Positions 13,001 to 27,200 of a stretch of 64,000 nt of DNA are shown piece after piece. The position numbers and the translations under genes are program-made. This stretch comes from Phalacrocorax aristotelis. Taxonomy: Eukaryota > Chordata > Aves > Suliformes > Phalacrocoracidae. The notes below the pieces were generated by a model, which was not told the DNA's origin, ran no database searches, and worked only from the letters and a program-made list of their open reading frames with translations. The stretch spans positions 39,698,115-39,762,114 of the forward strand of contig NC_134278.1 in NCBI RefSeq assembly GCF_949628215.1, written 5' to 3'. The first letter of the stretch is position 1, and every line of letters begins with the position of its first letter.

Positions 13001-16000
13001 GACCTTATCCCTTTTCCTAAGCTGGTTTTGCTTAGCTCCAATGTGCCTCCAAATTTTCTGAACTTCAGGGTAGTAATTGTCATCAGAATAGATAATTTTA
13101 TTCTTATACAGCTCTTCATTGTTCTTCCTGGCTGCCTGTAAAAAATTATTGCTGAGTTTGATAATTCTGGAAACAGAAAACTACATCTCTTAGCTGCTTC
13201 TGGGGATTTTTGTGTTTCTGTCCTATAAGGTCTTTATGTAATACTATCAAAATGCAAGGATTGTGTGACGGAGGCAACATTCCCATATTTTTGTTATTTT
13301 CTGCATTTTTAGGAATGCCGTAAAACCTGTCATTGCTTCTCCTCTGAGCATTTTCTAAATCACCATATTTTGCTCTTTGGAGCCCGTTAGGAAAAATGAG
13401 ATGTGTGTTCCCTGCAAAAGGTTAATCGACAAAATCTTTGCAATCTCTTCTCATCTGGTCAGCCTCACTTGAATTTCAGTAACGTGCTAGTCAACTCACT
13501 CAGAGAGGCAGTTTGATCTTTCTGAAGCCCTTCTACCTCATTTCCCCATTCTTTTACTCTTTGTTGCTAACCCTTTTGAATGTATCATCAAAGTTTCTTG
13601 TAGCCAGTGATTTTCACAAAGCCCAGGCTCTTCAAGTCGTTACCTGGTGAAAATCTCAGTTTTTAAGATCATCTGTATTCCTCAAAGATGTGGAAGAAAA
13701 CTTTGAAAATATGTCATAAAGTACAGTAAAGATTGAAAAAAGAGGATACAAATATCTCCAAATGTGTACTGTTTTGATAAATTCTCCTTTTCTTCTTAAT
13801 CTTGTGATTTCTGGGGTCTGATTCATGACTTTGGAATGCCTGAGACTGGCAGTAGTATTTGTTACCAAAAGCACAACAAATTTTCTTTTTGGCCAGCTGA
13901 GTACCTCAGGAGAGTTCTGGACAAGAGCCATCCTGCATCCCACTGCTTAAGCCAATCACTTTCCCCTGCAGTGCTTACTTAATACCATTCTTTCTTTCCT
14001 CTTCCTTTCTGACCTATGAGACTCTAACAGTTTCCCCAGTTATTTCACATCTATTTTTTCAGCATCTAAGTGTCGAAGTGGACGAAGTGAGGCAGGCAAC
14101 CTTTATTTTAAAAACATATTCTGCAATACCACAGTCACATTTACACATGCATCTCTTCAGCGTCGGTGGTAGGTTAAGCAGCACCTGTCATTCATCCTCT
14201 CTTGCACACCCCATCCTGTCACGACATTAGCCTCCACATGTACTTACAGAGAAACGCATCAGGAAACTGGCTGATCAGACACAAGTGCAGCAGTGAATGC
14301 TCAAGGACAGTTAGGGTTTGTTTCTGTCAACCTATTTGGCGCTTGTGCCAAATACTTCACCTGAGACGTGATGAAGCTGAATGCTTTGGACAACATTGAG
14401 GAAGGCTGCCAACATTACCCTTAAAATTAAAACAGTGGATTAAATATTATTTTTAATTTTCTGATTATGAGAAAAGTCAGTAAGCTACGCAGGATAAGCT
14501 TTATGACTGTAATAGATATTTTTTAATTGGCACTTTCACCGTACTTTACTTTTTTCAGACATATCTGTCACATTGTAGGGAACAGGGATTGATACAGGGG
14601 ACAGAACTACAGCAAGGTACCAGGGTGTTTTCATTTGTAATATTAGTGTACTAAAAATATCTACACTTTTTTCAGTCCTGTCACTGTAATATTTGAGAAC
14701 AAGAGATTTTATAGTCCCAGCATACTAGTTTTTAATTACAGAGATTAAAAATAGGAGTAAATTATGGACATTTAAACCAAGGAAACAAGTATAGTGGAAA
14801 CCAGTTAATTCAAAGTGAATCCTCTTTCTATCATAACCTAAAGATTACTGCATAGGCAGCAAACTCAAGTGTGTTATAGGGTTTCCAAATAAAAATTACT
14901 CGACAGCCCTGAAGGTAGAAAGTTGGGTCGTTAAACATAGAAAACAGTCCAAACCAGCAAGCATGACAAGGTCTCTTGGATAAGTCTGTAAATAATATTT
15001 TGAAACACATCCTGAGGAGAAGTGGAAATCATTGCAGAGATTTGAAAGGTAGGTTAGGCTGGTTTATTCTGAAAAATTTAAGTGAGTCTACAATTCTGGG
15101 CAACATGAAAGGTTCAACTACACATGGCACCTTCCACTATGAAGAGCTAGGACCAATCAATTGGAGCTAGTAAGACCCACATTCAAACCAAACAGAAGGA
15201 GGTGGCAGAGGCCTGTAAACTTGTACAGCTCCTTAGGCATGTGTACATCATCACAAAGTAAGGTATGGCACATACTTACTGGATAGATCCACCAAAGATT
15301 ACAATATAGACAAAGTACAACGGATCCAGAAAATCTCCTGAGCTGACAGGACAGTTGGAACTGGGAGAGTACAGAGGGTGTTGGGGCAGTACCAACATGA
15401 GTTTGTCCTGTTCGTGCTCATTCCGAGCATCTGCTCACAGCCACTGTAGAGTCAGGAAAACAGTAAAGGAGCCCTTGCTCTGAACTGCTAAGGCCAATCT
15501 AATGGTTTTATGACTTGAACACAGGTATTACGCATTCACATCAACCTGCTGAACCCCGGAGCAATCCACTGTAGTGATTTTGCCAAATGACTTCTGGTTG
15601 GATTGAATATCCAACAAAGTTCAGGTTCTGCAGCATCCCATGCCTAAATTTTTATTAAAAGAAATTATTGCTATTCCAATAGTAATAGATTCAATATTTA
15701 AACAGAAAAAAAACTTTATTCCCAAAATATTATTTTTATAGAACTTTTTTAATTAAAAAGACTTCAAACTGAAGGTCCTTTTAAGTAAATAACAAATTTT
15801 GATGAGATGAGGAGTATCACGTGTTTTAAAAATTACCAGCTTGGTGTGTTAAATAAAAAAATACATAATACAAGAATAGATCTGTTCCCAGTTGTCTGAA
15901 AGTAATGTAAAAAATGTTTTTAAAAAGCTGGATTAAAATACTGCATATTAGTCATTATGCTGTTAGCAGCTGCACTATCCTCTGCAATCTTAGCTTTTCC

Positions 16001-17539
16001 AAATGATTAGAGCTATATATTTTTAAATCATGCTCTGTTTACTTTTCTATCTAATATCTTCAGTTGGCACTCTGAATAGAAGTGCTTTAGGTTCCAATTC
16101 AAATAACAGTAGGTCTTGAAGCCATAAGCACTTTAATCGTGTGCTATAGGGAAAAAGTTCTAAATGTTAAGGAGAATATGAGTTCTACCAGCTAAATAAA
16201 AGGCTGGATCCAGGCAATACGTCTTTGCAAACACGAACTAAATCTCACTGTCTGTGTGACCTTGAGGAAGCTACTTGATCTTTTTGTGCCTTGTCAAGTC
16301 AATTATTAATAACTGGACTTCTCTGACTAACAGATGTTACTGTACATCAGCATAGAGAATACTAGAATAAATGCTTTGCAGAAAATATTCATGATAATAA
16401 AACAACGTGGAACCAAATTTCTTTCACTCCCTGTGATTTGCATCTTCATAATTCTTACTGTACTCACTGACAAAGCCATTTAAACCATGAGATCACTTGT
16501 TTTCCAACACACTAAGTCCCAATACTTGCTAATCATTCTGCTTCAGAGGTCAAGGAAGATAAAGTCCTTCTCGTCCTTGCATAGATCCTTGAGAACATTA
16601 GAATTACATCTATTTGCAAGAAGTACTTACGAAACTAACAAGTTCCAAATGGTTCCTTTTCTTAAATGCATGTTTGATTCAAATCACATGCTTTTAATCT
16701 GTGTAAACTGCCCGATTTTTATTTATCTCAAGTGTATGCTGACCAAGAGACACCGTAACTAATACAAGTTAAGGAAATACTTTTGAATGGCCTGCCAACA
16801 CAGACTGTCAAGCAAGAGGAAGAAACACTAAATTCTCATGAGCAAGTTAGGAAACCCATAGCACCAGTAAGTAAAAGAGTAATTATGGAGAGTACCTTTA
16901 TTAAAGCTTGTTACTTAAAATTGGCCTTGCCACAATTAAGACTAAATACACCATGGCAATAGGCTTTAATACCTTGAGGTTAAAATCACATTTACCTAAA
17001 CAGTGTCGGTTCATTACATGCCATCTCAAGGTGACCAAAGGTTAAACGCTTATTTGAAGCTCATCATCTAGCTGTAGTGAAGGGAGGGAGGGAACTGCTG
17101 GAGGTGGCACATCCCACCCTAGACCAGCTATTTAAAATGAGCAAGATGAAACATGGCAGTGCCTGCCGCAGTGATAGAGGCAGTCTAAACTCCTATTTGA
17201 GTTTCCAGGTTGAACACCTAAATTCAGGTGAGGTAAATCCCAGCCAAAAGTAGGGCGATCTTTTTAATGGTGCCAGGCAAAGAATGCAAAAATTAACCAA
17301 AGCCAACAAGTCTATCTGATAGCGAAATACTTCCAGGTCTCTACTTCTTTTAGGTGCTCTACTTGGTCATTCTTGCTTGAAAGAAAAGGCTCTGCAGCAT
17401 TTTAAAACTATGTTTTTTGTTTAAATTTATATTAAAATGAATATGCTTTATCTGATTGTGACATCATAAAAGAATATGGAGAAAGAATATGCTTCAACAT
17501 GTGTCCAACAGTTCTGTTGTAAAAAGGGCAGTGTTGAAA
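7061..17539. other. Intergenic, no gene recognised
   Basis: More than 10 kb of AT-rich sequence with only short chance ORFs (all under 115 codons, none with a family motif). Small A- or T-runs occur (for example 7930-7941). One isolated 27-nt exon-like segment with strong splice sites (12100-12126) is discussed under findings. The 12-nt unit ttgcctattttg is directly repeated within 12350-12380. No CpG island. Confidence 0.6.
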
Positions 17540-17544
17540 GAGAC
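17540..17544. repeat. Target-site duplication of solo LTR (left)
   Basis: The five bases GAGAC immediately precede the LTR terminus and match those at 18096-18100. Confidence 0.85.
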
Positions 17545-18095
17545 TGTTGTGGTTTAACTCCAACTAAGCCCCACCCAGATGCTCATTCTCTCCCCCCTGG
17601 TGGGATGGGGGAGAGAATCAGAAGAGTAGAAGTGAGAAAACTCATGGATTGAGATAAAGACAGTTTAATAGGTAAAATACAAGGAATTAATTCCCTGCTT
17701 CCCATGGGCAGGCAGCCATATCCAGGAAAGCAGGGCTCCATCACATCTAACAGTTACTTGGGAAGACAAATGCCATCACTGCAAATGTGTCCCCCCCTTC
17801 CTTCTTCTTCCCGCAGCTTCCTATGCTAAGCATAAGGTCATATGGTATGGAATATCCCTTGGGTCAGCTGGGGTCGGCTTTCCCACCTGTGTCCCCTCCC
17901 AACTCCTTGTGTACCCCCAGCCTACTCACTGGTGGGGTGGGGTGAGAAGAGGAAAGGTCTTAACTCTGTGTAAGCGCTGCTCAGCAATAACAAAAATATC
18001 TGTGATATCAACACCGTTTTCAGCCCAAATCCAAAACACAGCCCATACTAGCTGCTATGAAAAAAATTAACTCTATCCCAGCCAAAACCAGCCCA
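17545..18095 (-). mobile_element. Solo LTR of an avian endogenous retrovirus (ERVL-like)
   Basis: A 551-bp element is bounded by TG (17545) and CA (18095) and flanked by identical GAGAC 5-mers. A 5-bp duplication is usual for class III (ERVL) integration. The sequence matches a very common neoavian LTR family from memory of its appearance: the TGTTGTGGTTTAAC terminus, the gggatgggggagagaatcag block at 17605-17624, and a long GC-rich middle. I read the sense direction as minus. In that direction a polyadenylation-type ATTAAA lies at 17664-17669, and the place where the family usually carries a TATA box (about 17819-17831) is degraded to GCATAGG. There are no gag, pol or env remnants on either side, so this is a recombination-derived solo LTR. 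The family name was not checked against a library. Confidence 0.88.
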
Positions 18096-18100
18096 GAGAC
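18096..18100. repeat. Target-site duplication of solo LTR (right)
   Basis: GAGAC directly follows the LTR's terminal CA and is identical to 17540-17544. Confidence 0.85.
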
Positions 18101-18187
18101 AATGTGCAAAACAGGGTAGAGAAAACATGAAATTTCAAGCTCAGGAGAAGCACTATTCCATAATCAGTGTGACCTCTGGTAGATGCA

Positions 18188-18207
18188 GATTATTATTATT
18201 ATTATTT
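18188..18207 (+). repeat. (ATT)n microsatellite
   Basis: About six ATT/TTA units in a row. It is a short simple repeat about 90 bp right of the LTR. Confidence 0.8.
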
Positions 18208-21200
18208 AGGTTAATGTCAAACAAAAACCCATAAGAGGCTTCAGACTTAACACGGCCCTGTGAAATGTGCTCCTTCAGTAGATATCAGTATAGATTCTGG
18301 GCATTTTATTTTCATACATTGATAAGCTTTTTTCCCCAGGGAAGTTAAAATGCAAGTGTTTAAACAGGGGTTGGGTTTGGAGAGTTTGGAGGGGATTTTT
18401 TGTCTTTCCTCATGGAATAGTTAATAGCAAACTGTTCAATCAAAATTATCACTTTCACTTAGGGCTATTATATCTGAACCTGTGTCTTCCTAACGATATA
18501 CTACAGGTTGTTTAACAATGAGGATTTGAAAAATTAGTCCAGGTAAAACAGGGATAAACCCAAGTCTCTCTGGTGTCTCAGACATTTCAGAAGGTCATCC
18601 AACAACAGCAATGATGTATTTATTTACCTGTTAAATATATGGCATCTTGTCATATCACAGCAATAACCTATTTCATATAAAATGGAACCTGAAGAGATTT
18701 TGGTGAGGAAAACCAGGAGACCCTCAGGACATGTAAGCTGGCGTGACTTCAGTAGCACACATTCTTCCAATGAATTCACGGGGACTGGAACTAGCTGCGG
18801 AGCTGGGAAGGAAAGATAAAAGGGTAATTATACAACATCTTTGCACAACATTGTTGGAATTATGTTTCCAGTCTGAATCTGGTGTGAACTCTAATGAGGC
18901 TTCCCAAAGAAAGTGGGAAATCATCTCTTTTCCATTCCTATTGAAATAGGTTCAGCAATTTTGTACTTGGCTCTTGCTGCAATGTCCTGAGTTTCTCCCT
19001 ATTCTTATCTGACTCTTAGAAACTTTAAAAACCTAACAATGCCAAGTGTTTGAAAGATGTCTTCACAAGACAGATTCTGGCACATAACATTGTCAAGGCT
19101 GTCTGGTCTCTCACCCTTTGCTATGCAGTGAATGAAATACTGACATGTAACGGTATTAATCCGAGAAGCATTTTTCCACTTTTAGGTTAAAAGAACCTTA
19201 CAATCAAACCCTGCTGTATGTCAATATCACACAGGCAGCTGTCATTGCAACCAGCTCTGTCCCGCTTTATTACTGTGATCACAGCTTGATATGAAACCTG
19301 AAGCCTTTTGCCATACATCTCAAGAAAAGAGAAGAGAGAAAAAACCAGCCAAAACAATGACTTATGTTTCGCAAAGATATAACTGCACAGTAATGCTAGT
19401 CAGCAGGTTTCTAATGAACTTTATGTGTAATTAATCAGTTCTCCTGAGGCAAAAAAAGGTCTTCAGACTGTCATGGCAACATTGCTGACTAGAGGAAAAG
19501 ATGGTTTTTGGTGGGCTTTTTTTTAACACAGTAGGAATAGAAAACTGTAGGGAATGTTCTTATGGAGTGCCATCACCTTGCTGTACATGGAACTACATCA
19601 TACAATTCCTTCCTGTATAGAGAAGTTCCAACTTAAATGTAACATTTTTTTCCTCCAAAATCCCTATTAGAAGGCAGCTTCCACCAAGTTATGGGGCCTC
19701 TCCTCAACAATCTCCTCCTGGCCCTGGCCAAACTGGCCCCCCACGTTCACACGAGGAGGCTACGTGACAACCAGGATCCCAGCAACTTGCAGGGGTGCGA
19801 CATGTGCACACCCTCCTCCACCCCCATTTCTGAGTAGAGCCCAGCACATCAGGCAGCTTCCACTAGCTCCCTGGGCACTCAGTGTCCCCCACCCCACCCC
19901 TTAGCAATCTCTTTCCCAATGCTCACACAACATCCTTTCAGTTTTCACCAGTTCTCTTCCTGACTTAATTTTTCTCCTTGTGTTTCCTGCTTCTCTGGCC
20001 CCTTGCCAACTGGTGAAGACTTGACACTAGTTAGAGCTGGGCATTAGTCCTAAAAGGAAAAGGACAAAATAGCTACAATCTTGTTGCTCCAGTGGTTACA
20101 GACGCTCTTCTGACTTTCAGTCTAAATGTATCTGTATCAGTTTGCATCCCTGTGCCTTCCTTCCAGAGTTAGGTAAGACTGAGTAGTTCCCAACTGTGTT
20201 CATTCTCTCTTCTTCTAACCCACAAAAATATATTTAAAACTATTCACATCCCTTCTCAACCTTCATCAGTCAGGCTAAACATAAAATTTTTTCAGTCTGC
20301 CCTCCTAAAGCAGGCTTCCTCTTACACCATCCTCTGCACCTGTTCCAGTTTGAATCTTTTTTGTGTTTTTTTAACACAGGCAGATAAAATTTTGTAAGAA
20401 TTCAGCTAAGGTCATATTAGTACCACACAGAAAAATTCCTTTTTTATTTAATGTCTCTGCTAGCAATACTTTGCTTGAGATTTATATTTACTTTTTTCCC
20501 AGCTGTGCCACATCCTTGGCTCAGTCAGAAACCTTTGTCTTTCTCTGCTTTCAACTGCAGCTTCCTGCTTCACATAAAATTTAAAGAGAAGCTATGGCAA
20601 TGAATTGAAATGTGTTTAATAACTTCTTGTTTCACTTAATTTAGTCACAATGAAGATTAAATGTTATTTATAGTGCTATTTTACTTGTTTAGATTAGAAG
20701 AATTTCTTATTCTTGAAATTCCAATAACTCAAAAATTATGCCAACAATTATAAACCAAATGCAGGGTGAAGAGCAGGCATCTGTGCCAGGGTCTGGGGCT
20801 GCAGTTCCAGAAGCTTCAGCTTTGCTACTGTCAGCTTCAAAGCCTGACTACAGTTTCAAAGATGTCATCATCTCACTGCAAAAATTAAGGCTATTTTAAG
20901 AAGTTCCCTGGCTGTTTATAAGGGATACAGATCTCTGCACAGTCAGTTGAAGAGGTGGGATCACATATCTGAGGACATCTTTGGACTCCTCAGACATGTG
21001 CTGGACTATCCCTCGGTGCAAGTTCAGTATCCTGTAGAGCCTGAGACTTCTCATGGAAATTAGCAATGACTTGAGCACAGAAAGCCACAGTCATGCTAAC
21101 CTAACTCTGCCATGATAGTTGAAACATGAGGTTCTTTGTTTTTCCCTATTCCTTGACAAGGTCATGGCAAAATGACTGATTTACAGATAGATAATCTTTC

Positions 21201-24200
21201 TCCAGCTGTTGCTGGAGCCCTGCCTCCTCCAATCCTTGATATGGCCAATTAAGCCAGCGATGTGGCTGTGAAGCATCAGTAAAGCAGCAAAGCCAGGGAT
21301 CAAGGCCTTTCATAGATTATGAGGCCAGATAGATTAGCTGACTCTATCTTTATAATAGAGTCAGTAAAAGTTGTTAAACCTATGTATCTCGCAGCTGAAG
21401 TAGCTTTATCATTGTTATTTAACTCTTCCAGAAAATACATTATTTCCTCTATTACTTCACTGGCAAATTTCTTTGCTGATCACTGGAGTGTGCACACATT
21501 ACAAAGCTCACCTTCCAAGCCATGCTCTTGATTCTGTTTTTACTTTAATTCAGTGACTTGCCTTTTGATAAAACAACTGAGCCCTGGGAGCACGGTCCTG
21601 AATCCCAATTCTGCCCTTGGTCCAGGAATAGCCCATAGTGCAGGACTACAGTTGGGCTCCCTCCTGCCTCCTGCTCTCCCACTCCCCGAGTGAGTGTTTT
21701 TACCACTAGCCCATCATGCAAAAGGCAGATGACAACATGTCAGATGATGACAGTTGCTTTCCTGACCAGATCCAGTACCAGATTGCCTGGAATTTGGATA
21801 TCAGGGCAGTGCTAAGTAGGAAATGAACTCCTCTTTTGAGTGAGTGAAAAATAGACTCAAGACTGGGCATAAGTGGCTAAATGTAAATGTTCAGGCTGTC
21901 TGGGTTGGTGTCTAACAAAGCTAGGTACCTACAGGGTTGGCAGGCAAAAAGTAGGTGGGTTGGATCGCTACTTGGCCTGTTCCAGAATATTTCTGCCTTT
22001 TATCGCTCCACTGCAAGGGTTAACATGATACGAGCTGTAATGAGCCAGCCAGCTCCTGACATGAACAGAATCTGATTGATTATATGCATAGTACACTAAC
22101 TCTCTGCAGATGATAATGGCCATCCATGTATCATGCATTCTGCAATCATCAACATCTTTAATACAGATGTAAACCTTTGTATTGATGCCAGTTAAGCTAC
22201 AATGAAGAGAGAAAAAATGTTAGAGAACATTCATTTTATTTCAAAGGGTCACTCCCATGCCATTTTGTGCTGCCGTTGTTTCTCAGAAACATAATTCCCA
22301 GGAATGTACTGTTCCCAGTTTCAGAAAGAGGGACACAATTAAACTGAGAATTACTGCATACAGATAAAATCCATTGCAGCACAGCTTTCATCCTTTATGC
22401 AATAGCTCTCTGAGTTTGTGACAGGACAACAAGGTGGAGATGGTGACCACTGCACCCCACTGGACTAGCTGTGATGAGTTAGCCATAAAATGAGTTCAGT
22501 AGGTTTTCCTCACCTTCACTTCATAAAATCCATTTTTCAGGTATCTACTTAAAAACACCACAGAGTTTTCAGAAGTTTTGAAACACCTCACATGCTCTTT
22601 CAATTGACAGGAGACACAGGCAGATATCACAAAAAGAATCTGCAGAAGAATAACTCAAGGAAAAATTTCTGCAGTGAATGGAAAAGTGTTTTAAGAGGTA
22701 TGGGTGCAAAAGAGGATAATGTGCAAAGGCACAAGGTATGTCCTACAGCAAGGGAATGGAAAGAATGGTGAGATACCTGCAATTCCTAGCTCTCAGTATG
22801 GTGATATCACATAAAAACATGCACGACAGACTGGAAAGGCAGGGGAAAGGATAGTAGGGGTACATAGGATGGGTCATAATACAAACATCTGAAATTGCTA
22901 GGTTAAGCTGGAAAGAGAGAGCAGAGCCAGATAATGCTCTCCAAGGATTTGTTTCTTTGCAACAGAAGCTGAGATCAGTGCTCCTAAGTGCAAGCTCTAC
23001 ACTGTATTGATAAATCCTAACTTTGTGTCGAGCACAGCCTACTGCTAGAGATGGCCTGCCCAGACCCTCCCCTTGTTCAATGTCAATCTATTTTCCTCTA
23101 TGTTAAGTTCTTTTCTCTCTTGTGCCAACACAAGCTTTCATGCAGCAACACACCAGAGTTCACCTGGCTGGAGAGTAAGAAGCAAAACACAGCTATTCCT
23201 CACCTGCATAAGTTTCCAGATTTAATTCAGTAGAAGCCATTGCAAATGGTTCTGTCAGCATAACACAGGAGTCAGAAGACTGGCATGAAAAGTGAGAATT
23301 CATGGAACAGGGCATGGACATATGCAATGAATTACACCCTTAACTTGACATCTGCTGTTTCTGCTTCATATCTGAAAGAGGGTTTGGATGCCTGAAAGTT
23401 TGTCTGTGTTATTTTATCAGATAGTCTAATAAAAAAAAAAAACAATAACAGAGAAGGCTCAGAATTAAGATTTGGAGCAAAACCAGCTCTATTTTGTAAC
23501 TAACATAGTTGCTTCCTTAAATAATTAGTTTCACAAAGTTACCTCTGCTTCATCTGCATGGTTCTGTAGACTATAGGCCAAGTTTTACAGCAATTAGAAT
23601 TAAATCATAGAAATGGGATTGGTCAGAAAACAAATTACAAAGTAGAGCAGCTTAAAGGTCAAAGCCCCAAAGAGCAAAGTATTCTTTGAGGAACATTTCC
23701 ATCCCCTGATGTAAGCTGGGTGTAACTCTCAGGCTTGAAGTCATTAGTAGGAGTGGCTGATTGCATCAGGTGCATGAATATGGTCCACAAGAGGCCCAAG
23801 TAATCCATGGCATCAAATTAAATAAATGGGAAGCCTGCTTTCTCTTTCACTCTCTGCCTGGTACTTCTTGCTTACTTCCTCTCTCTCGCTACTCTCCACC
23901 AAATGTGTAGTGTCAAAATGTCCAGTCAGGCTGCGTATCCTTCCAAGACAAGCTCACACCATCTGATGCGCCATCTCAAATAACATGAAAGAAATTTAGC
24001 AGATCCGCATTTGCCTACACTGTATTTAGCCAACATCTTCACAGGGATCATTTAACACTGGGACAAGTGAGATGTTCTTAGGTGTTTGGATTATATGAAG
24101 GAGGGGAAACATATCTGGCACCATTATTTTTATACATATGTAATTGTGTCATCATGACAGATCTATGTATTCTGGTAATTAACAGTCCCGTGTCCAGAAG

Positions 24201-27200
24201 ACAAAGAGGCTACCGATTCAGTTTGTTCAGCAGTTCTTGCTGTATTAAGACACTAAGAAAAAAAGAGAAGTGAAAAAAACTTCCATGTTCTGGAAAAGAA
24301 TGGCCCAAGACTCCAGAAAGACAAAGGAATTCAAGTTCACTTAACATATAAGCAATTCACCTTGGTTTACATTAGGAATTAATATCACCTCTTCCCATAA
24401 AGTAAAAAGGATGCGAACAGAAAAGTATAACTGATGACCTATCAAGAAACGTCAAACCTTCCACAGGTGCAAGTCAGGAGCTCAATTTAATTGGCAAAAC
24501 ACAATTAAGAAAGAAAACAGATTTAAAGCCTTACTGGACTTCTCTATTTGTATAGTTAATTCCTGTGTCTGCAAACACCTTGCAAAAACTATTTGGCCTC
24601 AAAACTTCACGTGTACAAAACAATTAAGTATCCCTTCTGTCCTGAAGTTGTTTCAGGAGACTACGCTTCAGCATTTCAACTGCTCAGCTAAAGCATTTAA
24701 AGCAAATTAATTTGTCTGACTTCTAGAGCAGATTATTGAAAATAGGACCAGTTGCTTCCTTTTTGTTTTTAATCTGCTATGGGAATTTCAGACCTCTGTG
24801 TTTCCTTCCCAGGGAAGTGTCCCATTCAAACCTGGAATTCTGTCATGGCTTCAGTTGCCTGTAGCTCTGTCCAGACTCTCATCCCTTCCACTCAAGTGAA
24901 GACTGATACAGCCTTCCTTCTGCTACAACGTTACCCAGAAATCAGCTGAATACAGTCATCGGGAACACATATAACAGTCATAAGAAAACAGTGTTGGTGA
25001 ATTACCCTTTTCCTCCTCCTCCAGAATTAATCCCAAGAAACTGATGACAACACTGCCTTGGATGATGATGATAGTTCAGCATGGTTATCCAACCCTGACT
25101 GATCTGATCGGATGTAGACATATCTATGGAAACTTGTTGTCCAAGGTAGATTTTCAAGACAACGGAGAAAAATTAGTATTTCTTGGGCAAAATCTACCTT
25201 GTAGGATGAGCATCTAAAATAGAGAATGATTCATGTTACCTTAGATGTCTACTTCTCTTGACCTTGGGTGACTAGTTGAGATGCAGACATCTAGAACAAA
25301 CTAGAAGTAACATGTAGACATCTTCAGTGCTTGGGATCCCAGCCAGTGGCATATTTCCTTGGAGCTCCTGCTGTTATTTTTCAGTGGCAATCCTGCTCTC
25401 CCCAAAAGAGTGGGTAGCAGGACCCGTACTTAGGTCTCTAACATTACAGTGAGGTGGAAGCTTGTTCCTCTGCTCTGCCATATCTCAGAGCCCCTTGCCT
25501 ACTGCAGAATTTGTTGAGGATCTCTTGTTGGTAATTTTCAACACTCCATGTTGGAATTGCAAGTCCAAATACAGCCTCCGAGTACCAGTATGGTATCCTA
25601 CTGCAACAGCTGTCCTCACCACCACAACTCTCTTGGCTGGACAGAGAAAGGAATGTCCACAACCAAAAGAGACCTTAGGTAGAATTTGGACATTATCATC
25701 CAAAATTTCAGCATGTAGTGCCTCTTGCCAGCCCCAAATAGGCTTACTTCTCACCTGAAGCCACATGCCTGAAATCCACAGTTCCCTCTGCCCTTCAAAC
25801 TTCATTTCTGGACAACCACTGGGAAACACCCCAAGATGACCCGCCTGAGCAGCTCAACACCTACCTTAGGCCTGAACCCTGTTTGATTCACAAACATCTG
25901 TCAATCTCTCCTGAGACGCTCAATGCAGCAAGTGCTTTCAGAAATACTCAAAATGCAGCAGCAGCTGCCATCCGCTTTCAAAACAGCTCAGTTTAACCAA
26001 CATCGTTTCTGCTCCCTCTCTTGCTGCCAGCTATGGAGACCTACCCTTCCCTTTCACCAGCTCTGGCATTCATTTGACCCCTGAGAAAGTGAATTTAGCT
26101 CACTAAACTGGCAGAAATCTAGCTCAACAAAACAAAACAAATCAATAAAAAGTGAATAGTTTTCACCACTTTAGTGAGCTAATGGATCAGACACATCCCA
26201 GAGATGACAGAAGGGAGACAAATGGAGCATGTGCCCAGGAACGGGCCTGCCCCTTTCACCAGCAGCCAGTTCATGGGCTGACTCAGCTGCCTCATGAAAT
26301 CTCACCCGCACAGAGGAGAAAGCCTGTTGGAGAGGCCAGATCCACTAAAGAGGACTAGGAGAGAGGGAGTGAGCTCTTTCCAGTCCAGCCACAGTGCTGG
26401 AGGACCCAAGCTGCTACAAAAGCAGGGCTAGGTAAGACTAAGTCTCCTCAGAGGAGTGCTGTGACACCATCTGGCTTCAAGTTTGGTCACCCATCAGCTC
26501 AGAAATGGAAGGAAAGGCAGGAAAGGCAAGGGAGGTTGTCAAAACCTATCAGTTCCTGGAGAAGGGGTACTGCTGGACTAGTCGTGCCTTTGGAAGGATA
26601 ATGATACAGTTGGCTGTGAGCACAAAAAATTATGTGTCCTATAATAAGAAAATTAAGGACCAATCACATCAAAGTTTACCACAGCGACTGAGGACATCAA
26701 GGACTGAGCTGAAAGAAAAGCTCATCTAATACAGTAGAACTGGACAACTTGCAACATTTTCTGGTCAGTATATACAATTGAGAAACATCAGAGAGTGAGA
26801 AGTCTGGGTTGACAAAGCTAGTAAATAATTTGTCAAATAGAAGAACCTGCCCCGTGTTAAATCTATGTATGGATATAATTGACCACATTTCATCTTAGGA
26901 GAAAAGAAAAGTTGTGGCCAACTTCAAAGGAAACTGAACAAAAGTATCTCTAATGATTAATGAATTAGCATCGTTGAGTAAACGAGCTATTCTGAATGCT
27001 TGCCCAGAGGCAGTCATGGGAATGTTTCCAGAACTATTGTCATTTTTCCTGGAACTCATTGACTTTAAGGACTCCACAGCTGCAAGAATTGTGTGAGCAT
27101 TTCAAGACTGTCAATTTCACCACTGATTTTCTAAAAAATTCTTCCTGAACTGATTTTTATTGGTTTCAGCTGGGGAATCCATTGCACCCAGCCAGGAAAT

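Noticed and set aside
20165..20185. TTAG|GTAAGA donor-like site following an acceptor by 6 nt
   Set aside because: The enclosed segment is too short to be an exon and is not fused like a ratchet site, so a chance match is likely.
25444..25829. Overlapping ORFs on both strands, possible pseudogene
   Set aside because: Three frames are open but none resembles a known protein, and no poly-A tail or duplication marks a retrocopy.
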